Source: an uncultured Desulfosarcina sp. (GTDB lineage: Bacteria > Desulfobacterota > Desulfobacteria > Desulfobacterales > Desulfosarcinaceae). Taken from it: 64,000 nt of DNA. Under the pieces are notes generated by a model, which searched no databases, was not told where the DNA came from, and was given only the letters and a program-made list of their open reading frames with translations. Positions 26,479-33,944 of this stretch are shown here, piece after piece (the stretch's first letter is position 1; each line of letters begins with the position of its first letter). The stretch covers positions 4,526,001 to 4,590,000 of the forward strand of contig NZ_OY764190.1 of assembly GCF_963668215.1 (NCBI RefSeq). Reading direction: 5' to 3'. A program made the position numbers and the translations under genes.

Positions 26479-26517
26479 AAAGGCCGCCACCGGATCGATG
26501 CCGGCGGCGGCCTTTTT
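26479..26517 (+). terminator. Rho-independent terminator
   Basis: AAAGGCCGCC pairs with GGCGGCCTTT, with an inner CCGG/CCGG pairing, and is followed by T-rich sequence. It ends the IscU-like transcript. Confidence 0.85.
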
Positions 26518-26564
26518 ATTTTTATTCGATCGTGTCCATTTCAAGGAACTGAAGCAACACCCGC

Positions 26565-27266
26565 TCAGGAAAAAGAGGGAATCAGGATTTTTTCAATCAG
26601 GAAATAGAATATGGAAAGGCTGCCGGTATACAATTGCATCACCAGAAAGGCAGCAGGAACTTTCAGCCAGTATCTGTGTGCCCGGATGAATTCGTAGGCC
26701 AGATAAACAAAAAGACCCAGGATGATTTCGGGAACAATCAGATAGACGGCGATATGCCCGATCCTTGTGACATTGACTGCATACCAGGATGGTATAAGCC
26801 ACATGGTCTCTTCCGATGCACCGAATATCAGGAGAGATAAACCGGCAACCGCCCACAATGCAACTGCTGAGGAAGAACGGTCATATACGGCTTTTCCGAA
26901 AAAGATGATCATAAAGAACGGGATCGTCCACAAACCGGCCATATAGCCGGAGACATCCCCGATTTTAAACAGCCCGTCTTCCGGAAAAACAAGAACACCC
27001 AACTGCGCGGATAAAAACCAGTCCGGAAGTACCTGAAAAAGACTGGTAAACAGGGAAAACAGCCAGATATCAAACCAACGATCTTTTGGGTGGCGCAGCC
27101 CAATGACCGGCATGACAATGTTATACAGGATAACCAGGATAAACAGCCTGACGCCGGCGGCCAGGTCTATCGGCAGGGCCAGCAAACCGACACAGATGAT
27201 TGAAAAAAACAGATGGAAGAATACCGCTTCCCGTTCAATGGGAGTCAATCTGCTCATCATTTCCAC
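26565..27266 (-). CDS. Multi-pass membrane protein of unknown function
   Basis: A 233-residue inner-membrane protein with about seven hydrophobic helices. A charged RLTPIEREAVFFH start precedes them, with conserved-looking RHPKDRWFD and FGASEETMWLIPSWYAV in loops. It may belong to the DUF6989-type family, but I am not certain. The start is ambiguous (GTG 27266 or ATG 27260/27257). It begins directly after the stop of a ferredoxin-domain gene (gap of three bases), so it is in an operon with two iron-sulfur proteins. Confidence 0.7.
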   Translation of the reverse strand: MEMMSRLTPIEREAVFFHLFFSIICVGLLALPIDLAAGVRLFILVILYNIVMPVIGLRHPKDRWFDIWLFSLFTSLFQVLPDWFLSAQLGVLVFPEDGLFKIGDVSGYMAGLWTIPFFMIIFFGKAVYDRSSSAVALWAVAGLSLLIFGASEETMWLIPSWYAVNVTRIGHIAVYLIVPEIILGLFVYLAYEFIRAHRYWLKVPAAFLVMQLYTGSLSIFYFLIEKILIPSFS

Positions 27267-27269
27267 GAC

Positions 27270-28136
27270 TCAAGGCATTTTTTGCTGTGTGAGGTCTTGA
27301 TCGATTTTCAACGGCAGGTTTGAGATCTCCCTGACCCTTTGCAAAAGTTGTTGAAACATCTCTTCTTCATTCTCCATCGTCAATGAGATGGCACCTTCGG
27401 CGCAATGGTTTACACAGAATCCACATCCGGTGCAGGCATCCCCGATCGTTGCCGTATTCCCCTGCAGTGTGATCGCCGAGACGAAACAGCTCTTGATACA
27501 AGTGCCACAGGCTTTGCATTTTACCGGATCTATTCGGACGGAAAGACCGGGCAGTTTCCGGTAGGCGCCAGCCAGGGATGGGCCTCTGCGTTTCATGAAT
27601 GACCGGTAGATGCACTGATCATCATCACAGAAGCACACAAAGAGAAGCCGGTTGAATTGGGTCAACTGGAACGCAAGGGCATCGATCCACACGTGGGCGA
27701 TGTTGGCAACCAGGCCCGCTTTTGCGGCTTTACGAACATGTTCGACAGCCTCTTGTGTATCGACCCGGCGGCCATGGGAGGGGTGAATTCTGGCAATGGA
27801 CGGTCCGAAGGCCATGCATCCGATATGTAAACGGGGGCTGTTTCTGTTTTTGACGCCGGCGCAATGACATTCATCCATTAGAAAAATCTCGTCAATTTCG
27901 GCTACCAGTCGCTCTACCAGTTTCATCGGCAGTGTGACGTTTTCGGGAGCTTTAATCGTGGCGTGGATGGGTATTGACGTCAGTTCGTTGTGGGGGCGTT
28001 TGAAAAAAGGATAAATGAGCCATTTCAGCACCGGAACGTCACTGAATTTTTTCCCATATCGAATCAGCGGCCATGACAGCCTGACCTGCCATCGGACCAG
28101 CTTCAGGTTCGGGCCGTATCTGAAGATGTTCAACAC
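27270..28136 (-). CDS. Ferredoxin-type 4Fe-4S protein with N-terminal cysteine domain
   Basis: A 288-residue protein. The GTG at 28136 has GGAGGA in front; the frame is open further upstream but without a ribosome site. The first half has a Cys-rich stretch (FLMDECHCAGVKNRNSP, IGCMAFGPS, VCFCDDDQCIYRS), and the second half has two ferredoxin sets (CKACGTCIKSC, CTGCGFCVNHC). The same architecture occurs in the next gene, so they are paralogs. A role in electron transfer or metal handling is likely, but no specific partner is known. Confidence 0.75.
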   Translation of the reverse strand: MLNIFRYGPNLKLVRWQVRLSWPLIRYGKKFSDVPVLKWLIYPFFKRPHNELTSIPIHATIKAPENVTLPMKLVERLVAEIDEIFLMDECHCAGVKNRNSPRLHIGCMAFGPSIARIHPSHGRRVDTQEAVEHVRKAAKAGLVANIAHVWIDALAFQLTQFNRLLFVCFCDDDQCIYRSFMKRRGPSLAGAYRKLPGLSVRIDPVKCKACGTCIKSCFVSAITLQGNTATIGDACTGCGFCVNHCAEGAISLTMENEEEMFQQLLQRVREISNLPLKIDQDLTQQKMP

Positions 28137-28218
28137 GTTCTCTCCTCCGGTTTGAGAGACGTTATCCGGGTTGCTGCAGCTGCACAATCCTGCTGTTGGC
28201 CGGATGGATAAAAAGGAT

Positions 28219-29346
28219 TCATCTGTCAAAAATCCCTTTTTTAAGCGGCACCCACCAAGTGAATCCATAGAGCATGGTTTTAATCAGCATTCTTTGCGGG
28301 CTGAGGCCGAGTTCTCTCCCAATCTTTAAGGTGCCAGGCAGTTCTGATACGTGAATGACGATCAGGACCAGAAACAGTCCCCAGGCTTTCAGTGGGCTTT
28401 CCGGAAAAAGGAGCTGACCGCCAACAACGGACAAGGTCCACAGCCCTATCGATCCTGCCATCAGCATCATCCAGAAGGTTTTAGTCGATGTCATGCCTTG
28501 TTCCTCATTCGTTTGAAAATTGGATTCATAGTCGATTCTCTGTCTGATCCTGCCTTGTAGTTCCTCAACCGCATCATCAACGCTGTCAATCGAAGCCGAA
28601 ATCGCCTTTTCCGGACACAGGGATACACATAGTCCACATCCTTTGCATTTTTGATCATCCCTTACGATCCGTCCGTTCTCGAGAGAAAGCGCATCCATAA
28701 AACAGGCATCGACACAGGTTCTGCACCGTGTACACTTCTGGTGGTCAGTGGTGAGTTCAAGTCCCTTTAACCTGACAATTCGCCTGGCCACCTCTTCCGG
28801 TAAATATTTTCCTGAATTCAACACGGTACAACAGCAGCTGCAACAGAAACAGACGGCCAGAAGTCGCCCTCTGTCTTTGACACCCCAAATCAGGTTGTCA
28901 ACCTTGACCCGGCCAACCATGGGAACAAGGCCGTCTTCGACACAGCGGTGCATGTGTTTAATGGCTTTTTCTTTGGAAACATGATGCGCAATACGGGGGT
29001 CGATTTCTTCTGTTCCGGCCCCAAGTTGAATACATCCCAACTCGATTGAATGGTTGTCACATTTTCGCTCGTCCCTGCAGGTACAGCGTTTGATGATGAC
29101 ACGATGCGCAGAACGTTCGATCAGCTCCTCAAGAACCCGCTCGGGCAGGTAGGTGCTCTGTGGACCCGATATCGTTTTGTTAATGGGGATATGCGTAACA
29201 TTGAAGTTTTTTTCCGACATCAGGGGAAGTGCGGTTTTGGCAACGAGGCCGCCGACAAGCGGCCATTGCGTCGCCCTGGCGCTTTTCCATGTGATCGGCC
29301 AGATTTTGGCCAGAACATAAAGCCACCATTCCGGTCTTTTAGACAT
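28219..29346 (-). CDS. Ferredoxin-type 4Fe-4S protein with cysteine-rich domain and C-terminal membrane helices
   Basis: A 375-residue paralog of the following gene. The N-terminal half carries CTCRDERKC and CIQLGAG, then the striking run VCFCCSCCCTVLN. Two ferredoxin sets follow (CTRCRTCVDAC, CKGCGLCVSLC). The last 90 residues form three hydrophobic helices (KTFWMMLMAGSIGLWTL...), which the paralog lacks. ATG 29346 has AAGGAGAA. It is the first gene of a three-gene minus-strand operon with the paralog and a membrane protein. The membrane end could tether a cytosolic electron carrier. Confidence 0.78.
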   Translation of the reverse strand: MSKRPEWWLYVLAKIWPITWKSARATQWPLVGGLVAKTALPLMSEKNFNVTHIPINKTISGPQSTYLPERVLEELIERSAHRVIIKRCTCRDERKCDNHSIELGCIQLGAGTEEIDPRIAHHVSKEKAIKHMHRCVEDGLVPMVGRVKVDNLIWGVKDRGRLLAVCFCCSCCCTVLNSGKYLPEEVARRIVRLKGLELTTDHQKCTRCRTCVDACFMDALSLENGRIVRDDQKCKGCGLCVSLCPEKAISASIDSVDDAVEELQGRIRQRIDYESNFQTNEEQGMTSTKTFWMMLMAGSIGLWTLSVVGGQLLFPESPLKAWGLFLVLIVIHVSELPGTLKIGRELGLSPQRMLIKTMLYGFTWWVPLKKGIFDR

Positions 29347-29386
29347 ATGTTCTCCTTACAAGATAGGAACTGCCATAATGCCTCCA

Positions 29387-30214
29387 CTATCGGATTTGGA
29401 TTCCGGCCAGTTCCAAAAGTTCGGGAGATTGCTGCCAGGCAGTGATGGAATTCCAGCGATCCATAGTCGGACTGTAACCGGAAGTTTGCGTAAAGCTCGA
29501 CTCCGCGGCCGGTCGGGTACCGCCCATGATAATGGTTTGTGTTTCGCGGATCGGTACGTCCGGAGCCAGGGCAATGGCACCGATATCGTCGATTTCCGGG
29601 GGCAGGGCAGGGGGCCGTGTCCGGTCGGCGATCCACTGGGCGATGCGATGGGGCCTTCGGGTGATCTTCGTCGAAAGGATGCCGCCGATGCCTGCCAACC
29701 CGTCGGTGGCCAGGACAATGGCGGGCCGGGAGCCGTTCAGGCGTTGCGTTGTCACCGCATTGGGATGTTTGCTGCGTCCGGCAAAGTTCATGTCCGCGCG
29801 GGTTCGGAAAAGGACCTTGCCGTCACTCGGGTTCAGGAAGGTAATCGTCGAGTCGCCGTTGTTGGCCAGCATGGCTGCCGGTCCGTCATTGCCGTTCACC
29901 AGTACCACACAACTCAAAGTGGTTTTGTGGATGTACTTTTGCCGGGACCAGACCCGCTCCAGCAGGGCGTTGAAGGTATTCTCGTCTCTGGGCGGGCCGG
30001 TTTCGGCGATGGCCGCGGCCAGACGCTCGATCAGCAGCCGGGAGGCCTGGGGAAACCGTTCGGTGGCGTCGGCCACGGCAAAGACGCGGTGATGGAAATC
30101 CAGCAGCAGGCAGTCTCCGTTGCCGTAACCGCAGCGAACCTTTTCCGTTCCGGTGACCAGGCAGGCCCCCAGCTTATCGGGCAGGCAGATGGAGCGCCGG
30201 TAGGGGTTCAGCAT
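29387..30214 (-). CDS. PP2C-like phosphatase domain protein
   Basis: A 275-residue protein with the order of a PP2C phosphatase: GNGDCLLLD and VFAVADATERF (usual VxDGxGG), AMLANNGDSTITF (usual NxGDSR), and AIVLATDGLAGIGG (usual SDGL). The DGxGG metal motif is altered to DATER, so activity is uncertain. The ATG at 30214 is the best available start; a TTG at 30229 is possible. It follows the OB-fold gene closely and is the last gene of the thiolase operon. A role there is not obvious. Confidence 0.6.
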   Translation of the reverse strand: MLNPYRRSICLPDKLGACLVTGTEKVRCGYGNGDCLLLDFHHRVFAVADATERFPQASRLLIERLAAAIAETGPPRDENTFNALLERVWSRQKYIHKTTLSCVVLVNGNDGPAAMLANNGDSTITFLNPSDGKVLFRTRADMNFAGRSKHPNAVTTQRLNGSRPAIVLATDGLAGIGGILSTKITRRPHRIAQWIADRTRPPALPPEIDDIGAIALAPDVPIRETQTIIMGGTRPAAESSFTQTSGYSPTMDRWNSITAWQQSPELLELAGIQIR

Positions 30215-30257
30215 ATAAAAACTCGACAATCCGTTAGGGGAAACTACGCCGCCGGGT

Positions 30258-30722
30258 TTATTCGACGATCCGGAAGTACTGAATGTCCTTGATCGTTCCC
30301 TTGCGTTCGTCGGCAAACACGGGTTCCACGCGCGCCCCGATGACCACCTTGGATTCGTCCTGAATATCGATATAATGCTGAAACAGGGTGTCGGCTCCGT
30401 CCAGGCGGATGAATCCGTAGCCGTAGGGCACCGGCTTCTGCTCCCCGGTTTCAGGGTCGATAAAGGCGTAGCGCAGGATGGTAAAGGTACCGATGGTGCC
30501 TCCGGGGCCGACTTCCACGAATTCGTCCATTTCGACAAAACATGCGCCGCAGACCCGTCGGGGAGGAATGTATACCTTCCCGCATTTGGGGCATTTGACG
30601 GCCATGAAGCGCCGGTTGTCGCGCAGTTCCTGCAAAAAGAGGCTGCCGTGACGTCCCACGGCGTAGTTGAACGGTTGTTTGGCCGGTCCCGATTCGATGA
30701 TGACAGGGTCGGTGTTTGGCAT
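30258..30722 (-). CDS. DUF35 Zn-ribbon/OB-fold acyl-CoA-associated protein (second pair)
   Basis: A 154-residue subunit of the type that pairs with thiolase-fold proteins. It has a zinc ribbon CPKCGKVYIPPRRVCGAC near residue 45 and a C-terminal OB-fold (GTIGTFTILRY ... GARVEPVF). In known complexes such as the benzoylsuccinyl-CoA thiolase and the archaeal HMG-CoA synthase/thiolase assembly, this subunit helps hold the CoA ester. ATG 30722 has AAGGAAG. It follows the thiolase-like gene 30888-32051 after a spacer made of GTGAAC repeats. Confidence 0.85.
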   Translation of the reverse strand: MPNTDPVIIESGPAKQPFNYAVGRHGSLFLQELRDNRRFMAVKCPKCGKVYIPPRRVCGACFVEMDEFVEVGPGGTIGTFTILRYAFIDPETGEQKPVPYGYGFIRLDGADTLFQHYIDIQDESKVVIGARVEPVFADERKGTIKDIQYFRIVE

Positions 30723-30740
30723 GGTGGCTTCCTTTTTAAA

Positions 30741-30880
30741 TCGGTGAACAGTGAACTGTGAACGGTGAACAGTGAACTGTGAACGGTGAACAGTGATCGG
30801 TGAACAGTGGATGGTGATCGGTGACTCTGGAATGCTGCCGACATCCGTCTGTTCACGGTTCACGGATCACCGTTCACGCG
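30741..30880. repeat. GTGAAC minisatellite, first array
   Basis: Near-tandem units built on GTGAACRGTGAAC: CGGTGAACAGTGAACTGTGAA occurs twice at 21-base spacing and then decays (GTGATCGGTGAACAGTGG). Complementary-sense units (TTCACGGTTCACGG) follow at about 30850-30877. The block fills the gap between a thiolase-like gene and its OB-fold gene. Related blocks occur at 33872-33905 and 38915-38955. Confidence 0.7.
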
Positions 30881-30887
30881 CTTTGCG

Positions 30888-32051
30888 CTAAAAATCCGGT
30901 TTTCTCCGGCCATGAAGCAGGATGTCCGACCAGAAGCAGCCTCCAAATCCGGTGCTCATGGCTAAATTTACGTCGGGTACCTGACGGCCTTCGGCCTTGC
31001 CCATTACCTGCATGGCGGCCTCGGCACAGCGAATCAGGCCCGTGGCGCCGATGGGGTTGCATGCGATTACCCCCCCCGAGGGGTTGATGGGGATCTCGCC
31101 CCCCATGTCCGTGGCGCCGCTCCAGATGAACTCGGCGCCCTTGCCGTGTTCGGCCAGTCCCAGATCCTCGATCCACATGATGCCGGCAAAAGAATAGGGC
31201 TGGTACAGCTCGATCACGCCGATCTCCTTGGCCGGCTCTTTGATGCCGGTTTTTTTGTAGATCTCACGGGCCGCGGCGGCCATGGAATCCAGTCGGCCGA
31301 AATTGCTGTCTCCCAGATAGGTGTAGGTGTGCCGGTTGGCCGTGGCCCAGATCCAGTCGGGCGTGGCGGTAATTTTCTCGGCTACCTGTTCCCCGGCCAT
31401 GATCACGGCGCAGGCCCCGTCGGTGCGGGGGCAGACATCCAAAAGGTGAATGGGGTCGGCCAGCATGGGCGAGGCCAGCACCTCGTCGATGGTCACTTCC
31501 TTGCGCAACTGGGTGTGAGGATTGTTGCAGGCGTGTTTGCGGTCGCGCACCGACACGCGGGCGCCGTCGCGGTCCGTGGCCCCGTATTTGGCCATGTAGG
31601 CCTGGGCTTCGGCGGCCAGTCCCGAAATGGCGCCGGCAAAGACCAGGCGGTCCCAGACCGGATCGAAGGCCGTAGTAATGGCGCCGGTGGTGTCCGACTC
31701 CGAGTTTTTCTCCCAACCGATGACCAGCACCCGGTCGAACAGGCCCGAGGCCACCATGTGGTAGCCGCCGATGGCCAGGGTACTGCCGGTGGTGCCGCCG
31801 GTGGTGAGTTTGATGACCGGCTTCATGAACCCGCCACAGCCGTCGACGCTCCAGCAGTCCACATAGTTGATGCCTTCGAAGTGGTCCATGTTGCCGATCA
31901 CCACGGCATCGATTTCGTCGATGCTCAGGTCGGCATCGGCAAGGGCGGTCTGGACCGCCTCGTTGATCAGTTCCTGCCCGTTGACGTCGGGGCGATGGCT
32001 TTTATGGAATGTCTGTCCGGTACCGACAATGGCGACGCGTTGTTTGCTCAT
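30888..32051 (-). CDS. Thiolase-fold protein lacking the nucleophilic Cys and GHP His
   Basis: A 387-residue SCP-x/thiolase-type protein. By position, the usual N-x-C-S-T-G nucleophile segment reads LTTGGTTGSTLA, so the Cys is replaced by Gly. The usual GHPxGATG reads ACNPIGATG, so the His is replaced by Asn. The C-terminal Cys loop reads STGFGGCF. It still carries the fold markers (GVIELYQPYS, NPSGGV). It pairs with a DUF35 gene downstream. It may be an inactive partner of the adjacent thiolase-like protein or use other chemistry. Confidence 0.85.
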   Translation of the reverse strand: MSKQRVAIVGTGQTFHKSHRPDVNGQELINEAVQTALADADLSIDEIDAVVIGNMDHFEGINYVDCWSVDGCGGFMKPVIKLTTGGTTGSTLAIGGYHMVASGLFDRVLVIGWEKNSESDTTGAITTAFDPVWDRLVFAGAISGLAAEAQAYMAKYGATDRDGARVSVRDRKHACNNPHTQLRKEVTIDEVLASPMLADPIHLLDVCPRTDGACAVIMAGEQVAEKITATPDWIWATANRHTYTYLGDSNFGRLDSMAAAAREIYKKTGIKEPAKEIGVIELYQPYSFAGIMWIEDLGLAEHGKGAEFIWSGATDMGGEIPINPSGGVIACNPIGATGLIRCAEAAMQVMGKAEGRQVPDVNLAMSTGFGGCFWSDILLHGRRKPDF

Positions 32052-32097
32052 GGTGTTTCCTTTTTACAAGTATATTTCTCAAGCTTTGTCGCGGGTC

Positions 32098-32242
32098 AGT
32101 ATTCGTCCAGAAATGGTAGCTTGTGGTTCAGGCCAAGGCCGCAGCGAGGTTGAAACCGCAGGCGTAGCAGAGCTACGTTGAGGATTTCAGCCGAGTGAGA
32201 ACGCCGGCATGAGCCGCAAGATGCCGTTTATGGACGTATACT
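32098..32242. repeat. Palindromic MITE-like element, family 2
   Basis: A 145-bp element with terminal arms AGTATTCGTCCAGAAATGG and, inverted, AGTATACGTCCATAAACGG. Its interior differs from family 1 but is itself a large imperfect hairpin (GTAGCAGAGCTACG at its tip). The outer bases resemble those of family 1 (AGTxxxCxTCCAGAAATGG). The right end supplies the last codons and stop of the thiolase gene 32228-33376. No target duplication is clear. Confidence 0.75.
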
Positions 32243-33376
32243 GGATAACACCCAGACACAATGCGACTGCCCGCACAGCCCGTTCACCCCCTGGGCCACA
32301 CCGACAGAAGGATCCTTGACCTGGGCGCCTCCCGCCTCTCCGCGCAGCTGACGAACCACCTCGGCCATGCGGATCAGGCCGGCAGCAATTACCGGGTGGC
32401 CGCTGAGCAGGCCGCCCGACGGGTTGACCGGCAGCCGTCCGCCGATGTCGAAGGCGCCTTTCTCCAGTTCGCTGCCGGCCTGGCCGTCGGGGCAAAGCCC
32501 CATGGCTTCCAGCCACATCAGCTCCTGGTAGGAAAAGGCGTCGTAAAGTTCGGCGACCTGAATCTGTTTGACTGGATCGGTAATGCCGGCCATGGCAAAG
32601 GCCTTTTTTGCGGCCTGGGTCAGGGCGTCGGCCCGGGAGAGATCCCGGTCGCCCAGGTGGTAGGCATCCGCACAAAAGGCGGCGCCTTTAATCCAGATCG
32701 GCGGTCTGGCCGCGCTTTTGGCCCGGTCCTCATTGGCGATGATCAGGGCGCAACAGCCGTCGGATACCGGCGAACAATCCAGCTTGTGCAGCGGATCGCA
32801 GATCATCTCCGAGGCCAGCACGTCGTTCACGTCGATTTCAAGCGGCAACTGGGCCTTGGGGTTGTGGCGGGCGTTGCCGTGGTTTTTGACCGACACCCTT
32901 GCGAGCTGCTCGGCTGTGGTGCCGGTGCGGTGCATGTAGGCGCTGGCTTGCAGGGCGGCGGCGCTGATCATATCCATGCCGATGGAGCGCTCGTAAATGG
33001 GGTCGAACGACGCGTTGGTGATCAGGCTGGAAACGCTTTCCGAGCCTTTGCTGTGCGCGGTCACCAGGGTGGTGCCATAAACGCCGGACAGAACCCGGGT
33101 GAGGCCGTAAAAGGCGCCGAAGGTGCCGTCCCCTTCCACGCAGGAGACGTTCTTGTCGCGGGCGCCGCTGGCGTCGCTGACCGCCATGCAGCTGATGGTG
33201 CGTCCGTCCCAGAAGTCGTTGGAGGTGGTGACCACATTGTCGATGTCGTCGATGGACATCCCCGCATCGCTGAGGGCCAAGTTTACCGTCTCCCAGGCCA
33301 TGTCCGCAAAACCGTCATGGGCCTTGTTCTTTTCGATGGCGGTCATGCCCACGCCCACAATTGCTGCCTTATCCAT
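32228..33376 (-). CDS. Thiolase-fold protein with Glu in place of the nucleophilic Cys
   Basis: A 382-residue SCP-x/thiolase-type protein. In the nucleophile loop the residue at the Cys position is Glu (VEGDGTFGAFYG) when aligned by spacing to the following helix. The second motif GHPVIAAG keeps the His. Fold markers NPSGGLLSGHP and IQVAELYDAFSYQE are clear. A C-to-acid/amide change in related condensing enzymes favours decarboxylation, so this could be more than a dead copy. It pairs with a DUF35 gene upstream. Its last codons (Ser-Ile-Arg-Pro-stop) lie in a palindromic repeat element, so the original end may have been lost. Confidence 0.85.
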   Translation of the reverse strand: MDKAAIVGVGMTAIEKNKAHDGFADMAWETVNLALSDAGMSIDDIDNVVTTSNDFWDGRTISCMAVSDASGARDKNVSCVEGDGTFGAFYGLTRVLSGVYGTTLVTAHSKGSESVSSLITNASFDPIYERSIGMDMISAAALQASAYMHRTGTTAEQLARVSVKNHGNARHNPKAQLPLEIDVNDVLASEMICDPLHKLDCSPVSDGCCALIIANEDRAKSAARPPIWIKGAAFCADAYHLGDRDLSRADALTQAAKKAFAMAGITDPVKQIQVAELYDAFSYQELMWLEAMGLCPDGQAGSELEKGAFDIGGRLPVNPSGGLLSGHPVIAAGLIRMAEVVRQLRGEAGGAQVKDPSVGVAQGVNGLCGQSHCVWVLSSIRP

Positions 33377-33387
33377 AACGATCCTTT

Positions 33388-33849
33388 CTATTCGGCCGGT
33401 TCGAAGTGCGAGATGGCGTCGATGGTGGCCCCGGCCTGATCGGTAAAACAGGCCCGGACGCGCATGCCGATGGCAACCTTGTCCGGATCGATGCCGTCGA
33501 TGGTGTGCAAAAGGGCGGTGTCGGCGCCATCCAGTTTGACCAGGGCGAAGACCACCGGGACCTTTTTGGGGATGGCGGCCAACTGGCGTCTGGCCACGGT
33601 AACGGCCACGACGGTGCCCACGGATTCCACAGCCGTCCAGGTTTCGTTGGCGGTGAAGCAGGTCGGGCAGGTTTTACGCGGCGGCACGAAGACGCGCTTG
33701 CATCGGTCGCAGCGGGTTCCCAGGATCTTCTGCTCGTCGCGCAGGGATCTGAGAAATTTACCGGCCGTTTCGCCTGCCCACCAGGTATAGGGAACGCTGA
33801 TCTGGCTTTGGTAGACCATGGGTTCGATGGTGTCCAGCGGGTTGCTCAT
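33388..33849 (-). CDS. DUF35 Zn-ribbon/OB-fold acyl-CoA-associated protein (first pair)
   Basis: A 153-residue protein with a zinc ribbon CDRCKRVFVPPRKTCPTC near residue 48 and an OB-fold (VGTVVAVTVARRQLA ... IGMRVRACF). It ends 11 bases before the thiolase-like gene and so is translationally close. It is a divergent paralog of the 30258-30722 protein. The pair plus thiolase would form one complex in acyl-CoA metabolism. ATG 33849 follows AGGAAG. Confidence 0.87.
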   Translation of the reverse strand: MSNPLDTIEPMVYQSQISVPYTWWAGETAGKFLRSLRDEQKILGTRCDRCKRVFVPPRKTCPTCFTANETWTAVESVGTVVAVTVARRQLAAIPKKVPVVFALVKLDGADTALLHTIDGIDPDKVAIGMRVRACFTDQAGATIDAISHFEPAE

Positions 33850-33871
33850 GATTGGCTTCCTTTAATTTAGG

Positions 33872-33905
33872 TGAACGGTGAACAGTGAACTGTGATCGGT
33901 GGTCG
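33872..33905. repeat. GTGAAC minisatellite, second array
   Basis: GGTGAACGGTGAACAGTGAA and a following GTGATCGG continue the unit seen at 30741. A separate block of CTTCCG/CCTCTG-like near repeats (33905-33945) follows. The array sits between the acyl-CoA synthetase and the DUF35 gene. Confidence 0.65.
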
Positions 33906-33944
33906 GTCTTCCGTCTTCCGACCTCTGGCCTCTGACTTCCGTTC

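Noticed and set aside
30215..30856. N-terminal extension of the PP2C-like protein to 489 residues
   Set aside because: The upstream part runs through the OB-fold gene in another frame and through the GTGAAC repeats; the conserved protein starts near 30214.
30741..30880. CRISPR array
   Set aside because: The repeat units are short and near-contiguous, with no unique spacers of constant length and no cas genes.
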